Assembly: GCA_902594865.1 (NCBI GenBank)
Contig: CACJNV010000001.1
Span: forward strand, 1-64,000
Source: an uncultured Pelagibacteraceae bacterium
GTDB taxonomy: Bacteria > Pseudomonadota > Alphaproteobacteria > Pelagibacterales > Pelagibacteraceae
DNA: 64,000 bases
Direction of reading: 5' to 3'
Part shown: piece after piece, positions 9,327-18,870 of the stretch
Numbering within the stretch: position 1 is the stretch's first letter
How the letters are laid out: every line of letters starts with the position of its first letter
Program-made: the position numbers and the translations under genes
The notes under the pieces: model-generated
What the model was told of the DNA's origin: nothing
Seen by the model: only the letters and a program-made list of their open reading frames with translations
Database searches by the model: none

Positions 9327-10505
9327 TTATTTGTTTTGCATTGAAAATTGTATCAGATCAATATTTTTTGATTTAAATCCAGCTTCACAATAAGAAAGGT
9401 AAAACTCCCACATTCTTTTAAATGTTAGGTCAAAACCTTGATTTTTTATTAAATCCCATTTTTTTAAAAAATCATTTCTCCATATAGCTAATGTATTTGC
9501 ATAATGATCAGCATAAGAAATATATGAATTTATAGTTAAACCGTTATCAGAAACATAACGATTAATACTATTTTTATTTGGTAAAAAACCGCCGGGAAAA
9601 ATATATTTTTGAATAAAATCTTGTTTGTTTTTGTATCTATCAAACAACCTATCATCAATAGTAATTGCTTGAATAGCTGCTTTACCACCATCAGATAAGT
9701 TAGCTTTAATAGTTTTAAAATAACCCTCTAAATAATTTTGACCAACTGCCTCAATCATCTCTATAGAGGCAATTGAATTGTATTTGCCTTTAAGATCTCT
9801 GTAATCTTTTATTTCAATATTTACTTTTTCGTTTAAACCACAATTAAAAATTCTTTCTTTTGCGTATTCAAATTGTTTTTTTGATATTGTTATACAGTCT
9901 AGTTTAACATCGTATTTTTTACCTAAGTACTCAGCAAAACCTCCCCAACCACATCCTATTTCTAAAACTTTGTCACCATTATTTGGTTTAATTAGATCAA
10001 TTAATTTTTGATATTTGTTATTTTGAGCGTCAGAGAGATTATTGGATTTGTCATCAAAAATAGCACTAGAGTAAGTAAGTGTGTCATCTAACCAAAGAGA
10101 AAAAAAATCATTTCCAAGATCATAATGTTTAGCAATATTTTCTTTGCTTCTACTTTTTGTATTTTTGATTATTTTATTTTTTACAAAATTAATTATTGGA
10201 AAATCAAGAAGACCTGAAAATTTATATATGACCTTTATATTTCTTGCAGTTAATTCAATTAAATTTGACAAGTTATCAGTTTCAAATTCACCTCTCATGT
10301 AGCTCTCAGCAAATCCAATGCTACCACCTCTAATTAAATTATAATTAAAATCTGGTTTTTTGATTGAAATATTTGCATGCAATTTTTCATTTGGATTTCC
10401 AAACTTTAAAACTTTTTCATCATGTGTAGTGAGCTCAAGATAACCATGATTTATTTTATTAAGAAATTTAAAAACTAATTTATCTGCAGTATTATTTAAA
10501 AACAT
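9327..10505 (-). CDS. cfa: Cyclopropane-fatty-acyl-phospholipid synthase family methyltransferase
   Basis: The 392-residue protein has the CFA-synthase layout: an N-terminal lipid-binding region (about 1-110) and a C-terminal SAM-dependent methyltransferase domain with EIGCGWGGFAEYLG (motif I) and the conserved SIEMIEAVGQNYLEGYF and FIQKYIFPGGFLP blocks. It transfers a methyl or methylene group from S-adenosylmethionine to unsaturated acyl chains of membrane phospholipids. It overlaps the DUF1365 gene by one base and is 5 bases from the longer DUF3833 start. It may be a true Cfa or a related C-methylase of the type used for methylated or furan fatty acids; sequence alone does not decide. Confidence 0.86.
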   Translation of the reverse strand: MFLNNTADKLVFKFLNKINHGYLELTTHDEKVLKFGNPNEKLHANISIKKPDFNYNLIRGGSIGFAESYMRGEFETDNLSNLIELTARNIKVIYKFSGLLDFPIINFVKNKIIKNTKSRSKENIAKHYDLGNDFFSLWLDDTLTYSSAIFDDKSNNLSDAQNNKYQKLIDLIKPNNGDKVLEIGCGWGGFAEYLGKKYDVKLDCITISKKQFEYAKERIFNCGLNEKVNIEIKDYRDLKGKYNSIASIEMIEAVGQNYLEGYFKTIKANLSDGGKAAIQAITIDDRLFDRYKNKQDFIQKYIFPGGFLPNKNSINRYVSDNGLTINSYISYADHYANTLAIWRNDFLKKWDLIKNQGFDLTFKRMWEFYLSYCEAGFKSKNIDLIQFSMQNK

Positions 10506-11269
10506 TAATTTTCTACTGTTATATTATTTTTAATTTTAAATTTTTTCTTAATAAATTTAATTCCTTTAATCCACAATTTAAACGCTTCAAAATGTATCGC
10601 AGAGATAATTTTAAATGTCATTAAAGGGTGTTTAAGATAAGAATTCATTAAGTTTTTACTTGTCAATTCAGATCTTTCACCATCTTGAGATGCAAAAAGA
10701 ATTTTTCCTTCTTGGTCATATTGATCAATTACAACTGATAACTTCTGCTCTGGATTTAATATTCTAAAAAAATAGTTACAATCCATTTCAATAAATGGTG
10801 AGACATGAAATTTCTTCGAGCAATTATTTTGAATTAATTTATTTTGTCCCTCCACTTTAAAAACATATGTGTGTTGCTCACCAAATGTATTCTTAACTTC
10901 ATATAAAATAGAAATTAAATTATCATTTCTATCATATACAAAAAAAATACTTAGTGGATTAAAAACATAACCAAATATTCTTGGATAGCATAAAAGTTTA
11001 ACTTTTATATTATCTGTACTGATTTCGTTATTAATTAGATTTTTTTTTACCCATTCAAAAAGAGATGACCCATCACGATCACCATGATCTTTCTCATAAA
11101 AACTAATAAGATTAAATTTATTTAATGAAAAAAATTTTAATTTATCATTGAGCTCATTTAGCTCTGATAGATCTATAAATAATGAAAATACTTTATATTT
11201 AAAAAAATGTTCTTTCGGTTTAAATCTCTTATGGATTACATTTCCATTATATATACAAGAACTAATCAT
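10505..11269 (-). CDS. DUF1365 family protein
   Basis: The 254-residue protein has the DUF1365 hallmarks: an N-terminal SCIYNGNVIHKRFKPKEHFFKYKVFSL, then the LLCYPRIFGYVFNPLSIFFVYD block and a late HPLMTFKIISAIHFEAFKLWIKG. These proteins have no established biochemical activity but nearly always occur between an FAD amine-oxidase-like gene and a cfa-like gene, exactly as here. It overlaps the upstream FAD gene by 8 bases and the downstream cfa gene by one base, so the three are surely co-translated. A role in fatty acyl modification is an inference from this conserved context. Confidence 0.85.
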   Translation of the reverse strand: MISSCIYNGNVIHKRFKPKEHFFKYKVFSLFIDLSELNELNDKLKFFSLNKFNLISFYEKDHGDRDGSSLFEWVKKNLINNEISTDNIKVKLLCYPRIFGYVFNPLSIFFVYDRNDNLISILYEVKNTFGEQHTYVFKVEGQNKLIQNNCSKKFHVSPFIEMDCNYFFRILNPEQKLSVVIDQYDQEGKILFASQDGERSELTSKNLMNSYLKHPLMTFKIISAIHFEAFKLWIKGIKFIKKKFKIKNNITVEN

Positions 11270-12500
11270 TAAGGTTTTTCAGCATTTCAATAGATGATTT
11301 TATTCCATCTTCATGAAATCCGTAACCAAAATAACTGCCACAAAAAAGTAAATCTTTTTGATTTTGTATTTTAATAAGCTCTGATTGAGCATCTAATGCT
11401 TTTTGATCGTAATATGGATGTGTAAATTTTACTTTTCTCAATATTTTTTTCTCATCAATATTGAAGTAAGGATTTAGTGTTAAGAAAATATTTTCATCAC
11501 ACTTTAAATTTTGTAATAAATTTAACCAGTACGTTATTGAATTTTTCTCTAAATTCTTATCATCTATTGATGAATTCCAAGAAGACCAAGCTTTTTTATT
11601 TTTTGGCATGGCTCGCTGATCTGTATGTATGTAAGCTATATTTTCTTTGTAGCTAAAATTCGAAAGAATATTTCTCTCATTCTCAGTTGGATTTTCAATT
11701 AACTTTAAGGCTTCATCAGCATGTGTTGCCAAAACTACTTTATCATAATCAAAAAATTCGCTTTCTCCACCATAGTACAGGTCTAATCCTAATGATTTTC
11801 GTTTAACTCTTGTAACTTTGTAATTTTTGTAGTGTTCACCACTTATTTGGGAAAGTATTTTACTAACATAAGTTCTACTTCTATTTGTTACTGTGTACCA
11901 CTGCGGTCTATTTTTCAATTTAAACAAACCATGATTTTGAAAAAATCTAAGAAAGAAACTAATTGGCATCTTGCTCGCTTCATAAGGAGGCATAGACCAG
12001 ATTGCAGATACCATTGGTATTATATGATAATCAACAAATGTTTTAGATAATTTGTTTATTTTTAAATACTCACCTAAAGTAATTTTATCATTGGTTATGG
12101 TTACTTGATTACTTTTTTTATAAAATTTAATGATATCAAAAAACATTTTTAAGAACTCTATGTTAAACAAATTTGATTTATTAGAGAAAATTCCACTCAA
12201 CCCTTTTCCACAATATTCAAAGTTTGTATTATCTACTGAAACTGAAAAAGACATATTGCTTTTTTCAATTTGAATATCATTTTCCTTAAAAAAATTGATT
12301 AAATTTGGATAAGTTTGAAAATTAAAAACAATGAAACCAATATCTACTGAAACTTTTTTTTCATCAAAAATCAAATCTATTGTATGAGAGTGTCCGCCAA
12401 AATGATCTTCTCGCTCAAAAAGATCTACATGATGTTTTTTAGATAAATAATAAGCGGCACTTAATCCGGAAATACCTGAGCCAACAACAGCAATTTTCAT
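11262..12500 (-). CDS. FAD-dependent amine-oxidase-like oxidoreductase of the cfa/DUF1365 cluster
   Basis: The 412-residue flavoprotein begins with IAVVGSGISGLSAAYYLSKK (FAD Rossmann motif) followed by LFEREDHFGGHSHTI, and ends with LLFCGSYFGYGFHEDGIKSS, the second FAD-contact block. It belongs to the NAD(P)-binding amine-oxidase/desaturase-like superfamily. In other bacteria this subgroup is paired with DUF1365 and cfa genes, where flavin-dependent introduction of a double bond in a methylated acyl chain is one proposed role. Its ATG lies only 6 bases after the gcvP stop, so it is positioned to share the glycine-riboswitch transcript. Confidence 0.84.
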   Translation of the reverse strand: MKIAVVGSGISGLSAAYYLSKKHHVDLFEREDHFGGHSHTIDLIFDEKKVSVDIGFIVFNFQTYPNLINFFKENDIQIEKSNMSFSVSVDNTNFEYCGKGLSGIFSNKSNLFNIEFLKMFFDIIKFYKKSNQVTITNDKITLGEYLKINKLSKTFVDYHIIPMVSAIWSMPPYEASKMPISFFLRFFQNHGLFKLKNRPQWYTVTNRSRTYVSKILSQISGEHYKNYKVTRVKRKSLGLDLYYGGESEFFDYDKVVLATHADEALKLIENPTENERNILSNFSYKENIAYIHTDQRAMPKNKKAWSSWNSSIDDKNLEKNSITYWLNLLQNLKCDENIFLTLNPYFNIDEKKILRKVKFTHPYYDQKALDAQSELIKIQNQKDLLFCGSYFGYGFHEDGIKSSIEMLKNLND

Positions 12501-12506
12501 TAATTA

Positions 12507-15377
12507 TTATGCTGCATCTTCTTTAAAATCATCCATGCTTGGACAAGTACAAAAAATATTTTTATCTCCGTATACGTTATCAACTCTCGCAACTGGAGGC
12601 CAAAATTTATTTGCTTTTAAGAATTTTGCAGGATAAGCGGCTTGCTCTCTTGAATATTTATGATTCCATTCATCTGAAGCTAATTCAATATCTGTATGAG
12701 GTGCATTTTTGATTGGATTATCAACTTTATCAAATTTCCCTGATTTGATCATATCTATTTCAGATTTAATGCTAATCAAAGTATTACAAAATCTATCCAG
12801 TTCAGACAAACTTTCACTTTCAGTTGGTTCAATCATCATTGTGCCTGCTACTGGCCATGACATTGTTGGTGCATGAAAACCATAATCGATCAATCTTTTA
12901 GCTATATCTTCTTCAGTAATCCCTGTTTCAGTTTTAATAGATCGAATATCAATAATACATTCATGGGCTACATTACCGTTTGAACCTTTATAAAGAATTG
13001 GGTAATGATCTTTAAGTCTATGAGCTATATAGTTTGCATTTAGTATTGCAATTTGAGTAGCTAATTTTAAACCTTCAGAACCCATCATTTTAATATACAT
13101 CCAGGAAATTGATAAAATACTTGAACTTCCCCATGGAGCTGCTGAAACGGCGCCTATTCCACTTGCAGGTCCACAATCTTTTACGACTGGATGATTAGGC
13201 AAATAAACTTGTAAATGTCTTTTACATGCAATTGGTCCCATTCCTGGTCCTCCACCACCATGCGGAATACAAAATGTTTTGTGTAAGTTTATGTGACAAA
13301 CATCTGGACCAAAATTTCCAGGTCTTGCTATACCAACAAGGGCATTTAAATTTGCACCATCCATATAAACTTGGCCACCGTGTTTATGAATTAACTCACA
13401 TATATCTGTAATTTTTTCCTCAAATACTCCGTGAGTAGACGGATAAGTGACCATTAATGCTCCAAGATTTTCAGAATGCATTTCTGCTTTTTTCTTTAAA
13501 TCCTCAAAATCAACATTTCCTTCTTTGTCACAATCAACAACGACAACTTTCATTCCTACCATTTGTGCACTAGCAGGATTGGTTCCATGTGCTGAACTTG
13601 GTATTAAACATATATTCCTATTTTTTTCGCCTCTATCTAAATGATACTTTCTAATCACCATTAATCCTGCATATTCCCCTTGAGCGCCTGCATTTGGTTG
13701 AAGCGAAACACCAGAAAAACCAGTAATTGATCTAAGCCAATTTTTAAGATCAGTGAATAAATCTCTATATCCTTCCATCTGCTCAATAGGCACGAACGGA
13801 TGAGGCTCTGCTAATTCTCTCCATGAAATAGGTATCATTTCCGCAGTAGCATTTAGTTTCATAGTACATGAACCGAGTGCAATCATAGTTCTATTAAGAG
13901 CTATATCTTTGTCTTCTAATTTTTTTAAATATCTAAGCATCTCAGTTTCTGAATGATATGAATTAAAAACAGGATGTTCTAAATATTTTGAAGTTCTTAA
14001 TAAACTTTTTGGTAAATTAGGTAAACTTACTGTTGGGTCTTCTTTTTTAATCGATTCAGCTGCATTAAAAATTTTCAACAATTGATTTACTCTATAAACA
14101 TTTTTCTTTTCATCGAAAGAAACTGCCAACATTTCAGAATTTACTCTTCTAATGTTTACCTTTTGATCCAAGGCATTTTTATAAATTTGATCAGTTTTAT
14201 CTTTAGTAACAATTGTAACCGTATCAAAGAAATGATCTGAATAAATTTCATATCCTGATTGTTTTAATTTGTCTGCAAAGTTTTTAGCTAATTGAGAAAC
14301 TCTCTCAGAAATAGTTCGAATACCCTCTGGACCATGATAAATAGCATATGCTGCAGACACAATTGCTAACAAAGCTTGGGCAGTACAAATATTACTTGTA
14401 GCTTTATCTCTTCTTATATGTTGTTCCCTAGTTTGTAATGATAATCTGTATGCTTTGTTTCCATGTCTATCAACAGAGACTCCTACAATTCTTCCTGGCA
14501 TAGATCTTTTATATTCGTCTTTAGTTGCAAAGAAGGCTGCATGAGGTCCACCGTAACCCATTGGAATTCCAAATCTTTGGGAGCTTCCTACAGCAATATC
14601 TGCTCCTAGTTCTCTTGGTGTTTTTAACTTAGCAAGTGCTAATAAATCACAAGCTAGTATTGCTTTACCATTTTTTTTATGAATTTTACTAATTGCTTCA
14701 CTTGGATCTTTTATATCCCCTAATGTTCCTGGATATTGTAATATACCACAAACCAAATCTTCTTTTAATTGTTCTAATACTTTATCTTCATCTCCAACAA
14801 GTACTTTTAATCCCATTGGTTCTGCTCTTGTTTGAATTACATCGATTGTTTGTGGGTGACAATTTTCTGATACAAAAACTAAATTGTTGTCCTTTTTATT
14901 TAATCTATGACTTAATCCCATCGCTTCTGCAGCTGCTGTTCCTTCATCTAGTAAAGATGCATTTGCGATATCCATACCTGTGAAATCCACTATCATTTGT
15001 TGGAAATTCAGCAGCATTTCTAATCTTCCTTGAGCTACCTCAGGCTGATAGGGTGTGTATGAAGTGTACCAACCCGGATTTTCTAAAATATTTCTTAGAA
15101 TTACATATGGCGTATAAGTGCCGTAGTAACCCATTCCTATGAAGTTAGAGTAAATTTGATTTTTTTTTGAAATCGCTTTTAATTTTCTTAATGCTTCATA
15201 TTCTGAATTAGATTCACCAATATTTAATTCATCTTTCAATTGGATTTTTTCTGGAACTGTGCTTTTGATTAAATCATCAAGTGATTTATAATTAAGTTCC
15301 TTAAGCATTTTATTTTGATCTTCATCTGAAGGTCCAATGTGCCTTTTTAAAAAATCTTTTTGAGAATTATGTAACAT
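12507..15377 (-). CDS. gcvP: Glycine dehydrogenase (decarboxylating), P-protein
   Basis: The 956-residue single-chain P-protein of the glycine cleavage system decarboxylates glycine by PLP chemistry and passes the aminomethyl group to the lipoyl arm of GcvH. Both halves of the ancestral duplication are present: the N-terminal half with NFIGMGYYGTYTP and PYQPEVAQGRLE, and the C-terminal half with the PLP-lysine block HINLHKTFCIPHGGGGPGMGP. The length is normal for the family. It shares one base with gcvH upstream. Together with gcvT and gcvH it supplies CH2-THF, CO2, ammonia and NADH, which fits one-carbon-based energy metabolism in SAR11. Confidence 0.96.
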   Translation of the reverse strand: MLHNSQKDFLKRHIGPSDEDQNKMLKELNYKSLDDLIKSTVPEKIQLKDELNIGESNSEYEALRKLKAISKKNQIYSNFIGMGYYGTYTPYVILRNILENPGWYTSYTPYQPEVAQGRLEMLLNFQQMIVDFTGMDIANASLLDEGTAAAEAMGLSHRLNKKDNNLVFVSENCHPQTIDVIQTRAEPMGLKVLVGDEDKVLEQLKEDLVCGILQYPGTLGDIKDPSEAISKIHKKNGKAILACDLLALAKLKTPRELGADIAVGSSQRFGIPMGYGGPHAAFFATKDEYKRSMPGRIVGVSVDRHGNKAYRLSLQTREQHIRRDKATSNICTAQALLAIVSAAYAIYHGPEGIRTISERVSQLAKNFADKLKQSGYEIYSDHFFDTVTIVTKDKTDQIYKNALDQKVNIRRVNSEMLAVSFDEKKNVYRVNQLLKIFNAAESIKKEDPTVSLPNLPKSLLRTSKYLEHPVFNSYHSETEMLRYLKKLEDKDIALNRTMIALGSCTMKLNATAEMIPISWRELAEPHPFVPIEQMEGYRDLFTDLKNWLRSITGFSGVSLQPNAGAQGEYAGLMVIRKYHLDRGEKNRNICLIPSSAHGTNPASAQMVGMKVVVVDCDKEGNVDFEDLKKKAEMHSENLGALMVTYPSTHGVFEEKITDICELIHKHGGQVYMDGANLNALVGIARPGNFGPDVCHINLHKTFCIPHGGGGPGMGPIACKRHLQVYLPNHPVVKDCGPASGIGAVSAAPWGSSSILSISWMYIKMMGSEGLKLATQIAILNANYIAHRLKDHYPILYKGSNGNVAHECIIDIRSIKTETGITEEDIAKRLIDYGFHAPTMSWPVAGTMMIEPTESESLSELDRFCNTLISIKSEIDMIKSGKFDKVDNPIKNAPHTDIELASDEWNHKYSREQAAYPAKFLKANKFWPPVARVDNVYGDKNIFCTCPSMDDFKEDAA

Positions 15378-15757
15378 TAGCTAGCACTCTCCTTTGCAAA
15401 TTTATCGTATTCTTCTTTGTTCATGAGACTATCCATTTCAGATTGATCTTTCATTTTAAGTTTAAAAAACCATGCTGAACCCTCTGGATCTTCATTAATT
15501 TTAGACGGATCATCTACAATAGCTTGATTAGTATCTAATACTTCACCACTAACTGGAGTATAAACATCACTAGCAGCCTTCGTAGATTCCACTACTCCTG
15601 CAGTACCATCTTTTTCAACATTAGATCCTTTTTCAGGAAGTTCTGCAAAAACTATGTCGCCAAGCATTTCTGTTGCATGTTTTGTAATTCCTATTGTGGC
15701 CACATCCCCCTCTAAAGTAATCCACTCATGTTCTTTTGAAAATTTTACTTCACTCAT
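15377..15757 (-). CDS. gcvH: Glycine cleavage system H protein
   Basis: This 126-residue lipoyl carrier has the family core VGITKHA-like [24 protein letters not shown] and the lipoylation site in [18 protein letters not shown], where Lys60 carries the lipoyl group. It shuttles the aminomethyl intermediate between GcvP, GcvT and lipoamide dehydrogenase. A clear AAAGGAG ribosome-binding site precedes the ATG inside the end of gcvT. It overlaps gcvT and gcvP by one base each (TAATG junctions), so the three subunits are translationally coupled. Confidence 0.96.
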   Translation of the reverse strand: MSEVKFSKEHEWITLEGDVATIGITKHATEMLGDIVFAELPEKGSNVEKDGTAGVVESTKAASDVYTPVSGEVLDTNQAIVDDPSKINEDPEGSAWFFKLKMKDQSEMDSLMNKEEYDKFAKESAS

Positions 15758-16860
15758 TAATTTACTCCTTTCACATAATTTTTTTTATAAAATGGTAATG
15801 CGCAAACATTTGCTGGATGTTTTTTCCCTCTTACCTCAAGCAAAATTTTAGTATCAACTTTTGAAAACTTTTTATTAACATAACCCATCGCTATAGGACC
15901 ATTTACACTTGGTCCAAACGTTCCACTGGTTATTTCACCAATTTGTTTATCTGTATCATCAAATATTTTAGTTTTTTCTCTAGCGATCAATCTGCCTTCG
16001 GGTTTAATCCCTACTCTTATTTGGCTTGCTCCATTTTGCATTTGGTTCATAATTTTTTTTGATCCAATAAAACCTCCATTTGATAATCTAGATTTTGAGA
16101 TTGCCCATCTTAGGTTTGCCTCAACTGGTGTTTTATTTAAATCTAATTCGTGACCATATAAACATAATCCAGCTTCTAATCTCAAGGTATCTCTTGCCCC
16201 AAGTCCTATAAGTTGTGCTCCCTTTTTTATTAAATTTTCAACAAATATTTCAGCTTTATCGTTAGAAATTGAAATTTCAAATCCATCTTCCCCTGTATAA
16301 CCTGATCTTGTGACAAATAATTTTTGATTATCAGAATCGAACCAATTTCCTGTCATAAAATTTAGTTGATCAACCCCATTTATAATTGAGTTTAAAATTT
16401 CAACAGACTTGGGTCCTTGAATTGCTATCAAAGATCTATTGTTATCTAAATTCATTTTAAATTTCGAACCTAGTAAATTAGATAAAATCTCAAAATCTTT
16501 ATCTTTACATGCAGCATTTAAGATAATTAAATACCCTTCCTCTATTTTAGTGATGATTAAATCATCATAAATTCCCGCATCCTCATTCATTAAAAAGCTA
16601 TACTTAGAGCAGTTTTGTTTTAAATTTTTTAAATCTAATGGAAAAATTTTTTCTAATTCTTCAGTTAAACTTTCATCACCATATATAAATAACTGGCCCA
16701 TATGAGATACATCAAATATTCCAGAATGCGATCTTGTGAATTTATGCTCTTCTATAATACCTTTGCTATACTGAATAGGCATTTCATAGCCAGCAAATTC
16801 AACAAACTTAGCGTTGTTACTTTGATGAAGTTTATTTAGCGATGTTTTTTTTATTTCCAT
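15757..16860 (-). CDS. gcvT: Glycine cleavage system T protein (aminomethyltransferase)
   Basis: The 367-residue protein transfers the methylene group from aminomethyl-lipoyl GcvH to tetrahydrofolate and releases ammonia. Family blocks are [22 protein letters not shown], the folate-site segment [31 protein letters not shown] and [21 protein letters not shown]. The start at 16860 gives the usual short N-terminus ([13 protein letters not shown]). The ATG is placed one base after the 3' strand of the P1 stem of the second glycine aptamer, so translation initiation and the riboswitch fold compete for the same RNA. It is the first gene of the gcvTHP run. Confidence 0.96.
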   Translation of the reverse strand: MEIKKTSLNKLHQSNNAKFVEFAGYEMPIQYSKGIIEEHKFTRSHSGIFDVSHMGQLFIYGDESLTEELEKIFPLDLKNLKQNCSKYSFLMNEDAGIYDDLIITKIEEGYLIILNAACKDKDFEILSNLLGSKFKMNLDNNRSLIAIQGPKSVEILNSIINGVDQLNFMTGNWFDSDNQKLFVTRSGYTGEDGFEISISNDKAEIFVENLIKKGAQLIGLGARDTLRLEAGLCLYGHELDLNKTPVEANLRWAISKSRLSNGGFIGSKKIMNQMQNGASQIRVGIKPEGRLIAREKTKIFDDTDKQIGEITSGTFGPSVNGPIAMGYVNKKFSKVDTKILLEVRGKKHPANVCALPFYKKNYVKGVN

Positions 16861-16861
16861 A

Positions 16862-17015
16862 TTAACTCTTCTTTGCCCCCTCTGTCTTGGTGCCTGAGAG
16901 ATTTGCTCCTTCGGCGAGAATAATTCTCTTTCCAGAGTTAATATGTACGGTCCTTTTGCCTGAGAGTTTCCGGGGTGGTTGCTCCTTCGGCGCTACAAAA
17001 GTAGTCTCTCCCGTA
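16862..17015 (-). promoter_or_regulatory. Tandem glycine riboswitch (gcvT leader)
   Basis: Read on the minus strand, two copies of the glycine aptamer core are visible. Both contain GCCGAAGGAGCAA and then CTCAGGCA or CTCAGGCAC. Aptamer 1 runs from 17015 to 16946, closed by ACGG/CCGT pairing (17011-17015 with 16946-16950). A four-base linker follows. Aptamer 2 runs from 16941 to 16862, closed by a perfect 8-bp P1 stem (16934-16941 with 16862-16869). Glycine riboswitches in front of gcvT are well known, including in SAR11. Here the second P1 stem ends one base before the gcvT ATG, leaving no room for a separate terminator, so control of translation is likely. Confidence 0.95.
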
Positions 17016-17053
17016 AATAAATTTATAGCACATTTAAAATGTTTGTGTGAAAT

Positions 17054-17926
17054 TTATTTAGCTACCTTTTTGACAAGTAATGGAGACAAAAACTGTATAA
17101 CTACTGCTGTTATAACTACGGCTCCCCCAAAAAGTACAGTAAGTGGTGGGTTTTCGTTTGCAAACATCCATGCCCACAAAGGTCCTAGAACAGCTTCTGT
17201 TAACATAATAATTCCAACAAATGCTGAAGGGGTTGATCTAGCTCCAATTGTTATAAGTATAAATCCAAGTCCAACTTGAAAAAATCCCGCAACAAAACCT
17301 AAAAAAATATCATTCGTTGAAACAATAATACTTGGTGACATAAATAAACCTATTAACGTTGCAAAAATTCCAGCAACCAATTGTAAAGGTATCATGTCGA
17401 CTTTTGGATATTTTCTGACAATTAAAATTAAGATCGCAAACGATATCGGCATAATAAATGCAACTAAGTTTCCAGTCATTTGACCTGGTGTTAGTGAGCT
17501 TCCTAACATTAAAATGATACCAACTACTGCTGTAATAATACAAGTTAATGTAATTTTTGAAATTTTTTCTTTTAAAAACACATAACCAAAAATTGCTAAA
17601 AACAAAGCTTGAGTTTGTATTATAAAGTTTGCGTTAGCTACTGTTGTTTCGTACATAGCAAATACATAGCTAGCAAATCCAATGGATAAAATTATACCTC
17701 CAAATAAACCTGGAATTCCAGATTTATAAAGAGCACTGAAAATTTTTCCTTTGTAAGCAAAGATTAAAAAAATTGTAATTACTCCAATAAAGAAAAGTGA
17801 TCTCCAAAATAATATTTGCCAAAGTGTAGATCCGTCAAAAGACTTAACAATTAAACCTCCAAAACTTAATGCACAAGCTCCTAAAAAAACTAAAAAAGGA
17901 CCTGGTACTTTTGATAAAAAATTCAT
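17054..17926 (-). CDS. EamA/DMT family membrane transporter
   Basis: The 290-residue protein has about ten hydrophobic helices in two EamA repeats, beginning FLSKVPGPFLVFLGACALSFGGLIVKSF, with the typical Trp-Arg-containing LWQILFWRSLFF after helix 1 and TEAVLGPLWAWMFANENP in the second repeat. Members export or import small metabolites such as amino acids and drugs; the substrate is not evident. It overlaps pxpC by one base (TAATG), so it belongs to the pxpBC transcript. Transport of 5-oxoproline or a related amino acid is a context-based guess. Confidence 0.85.
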   Translation of the reverse strand: MNFLSKVPGPFLVFLGACALSFGGLIVKSFDGSTLWQILFWRSLFFIGVITIFLIFAYKGKIFSALYKSGIPGLFGGIILSIGFASYVFAMYETTVANANFIIQTQALFLAIFGYVFLKEKISKITLTCIITAVVGIILMLGSSLTPGQMTGNLVAFIMPISFAILILIVRKYPKVDMIPLQLVAGIFATLIGLFMSPSIIVSTNDIFLGFVAGFFQVGLGFILITIGARSTPSAFVGIIMLTEAVLGPLWAWMFANENPPLTVLFGGAVVITAVVIQFLSPLLVKKVAK

Positions 17927-18870
17927 TAAATTTGTGATAGTAAATTTTGGGTTTCCATTTCATATAACTTAAATAAAGTCTCTGCATCAGATAAATTAAT
18001 CTCTTTAAATTTTATTTTTGAACCTGGAGACATCTGTACTAATCGGTCATAATCGACACTAGCCACAACTCCAATTTTTGGATAACCACCGATAGTACCA
18101 TGATCTGAAAGCATTATAATTGGATTTCCGTCTGCAGGCACTTGGATTACACCTTTAATCAAACCCTCTGATTTTATGTTGGTATTAACAATATTGTTAA
18201 TTTTAGGTCCCTCTAGTCTCATGCCCATTCTATCTGAAAGTTTCGATACGGTGAATTCTTTTTCATAAAATATTTTTTTACCTTCTTCAGAAAAGTACTC
18301 AAAATTAGTACCTTTAATCACTCTTATGTTTTCTATTTTAGTATTAATATAATTAGTTTTTTTAATGTCCTTATTTGAATTTATTTTTTTTAAATTAACT
18401 CTTTGTCCTGCATCTAATTTTTTTCCATCATTAGATCCAATATTTGCTTTCGTATTTATAGAACAACTATTCCATTGAAATTCTAAATCAAGCTCTCCAC
18501 CTAATGCTAAATATCCATAAACTGATTTATTTGTAGATATGATATTTATTTCATCTCCATTTTCAATTTGATAACTTTCGTAACATTTGCCCTCTATTTC
18601 AGCATCTTTTTTTTTAATTGAAAAAATTACATCACCGGCAACAGCAAAATTAATTTTTTCTCCTGAATATTTTATATGAGGACCTTGATATGCAAACTCT
18701 ATCACTGCAGAGTCTAAATTATTGTTAACAAGTTTATTAGCTATAAGATAATTTCTATTATCCATAGCGCCACTAAATGGAATGCCAATATGATAAAGGT
18801 GATCCCTACCTTTATCTTGAAAGGTAGTATTAATTCCAGGTCTGATTATATCTAGATAATTACTACTCAT
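17926..18870 (-). CDS. pxpC: 5-oxoprolinase subunit C (biotin-dependent carboxyltransferase-like family)
   Basis: The 314-residue protein begins LDIIRPGINTTFQDKGRDHLYHIGIPFSGAMD, the signature of the KipA/PxpC (allophanate hydrolase subunit 2-like) family, and includes SDRMGMRLEGP and ADGNPIIMLSDHGTIGGYPKIG. With PxpA and PxpB it makes the ATP-dependent prokaryotic 5-oxoprolinase that opens 5-oxoproline to glutamate, removing a spontaneous breakdown product of glutamine and glutamate. It overlaps pxpB by 8 bases and the EamA gene by one base. Confidence 0.92.
   Translation of the reverse strand: MSSNYLDIIRPGINTTFQDKGRDHLYHIGIPFSGAMDNRNYLIANKLVNNNLDSAVIEFAYQGPHIKYSGEKINFAVAGDVIFSIKKKDAEIEGKCYESYQIENGDEINIISTNKSVYGYLALGGELDLEFQWNSCSINTKANIGSNDGKKLDAGQRVNLKKINSNKDIKKTNYINTKIENIRVIKGTNFEYFSEEGKKIFYEKEFTVSKLSDRMGMRLEGPKINNIVNTNIKSEGLIKGVIQVPADGNPIIMLSDHGTIGGYPKIGVVASVDYDRLVQMSPGSKIKFKEINLSDAETLFKLYEMETQNLLSQI

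Noticed and set aside
16887-17279. Plus-strand ORF covering the glycine riboswitch and the end of the EamA gene
   Set aside because: It runs antisense across two conserved aptamers and a transporter end; it is a chance frame.
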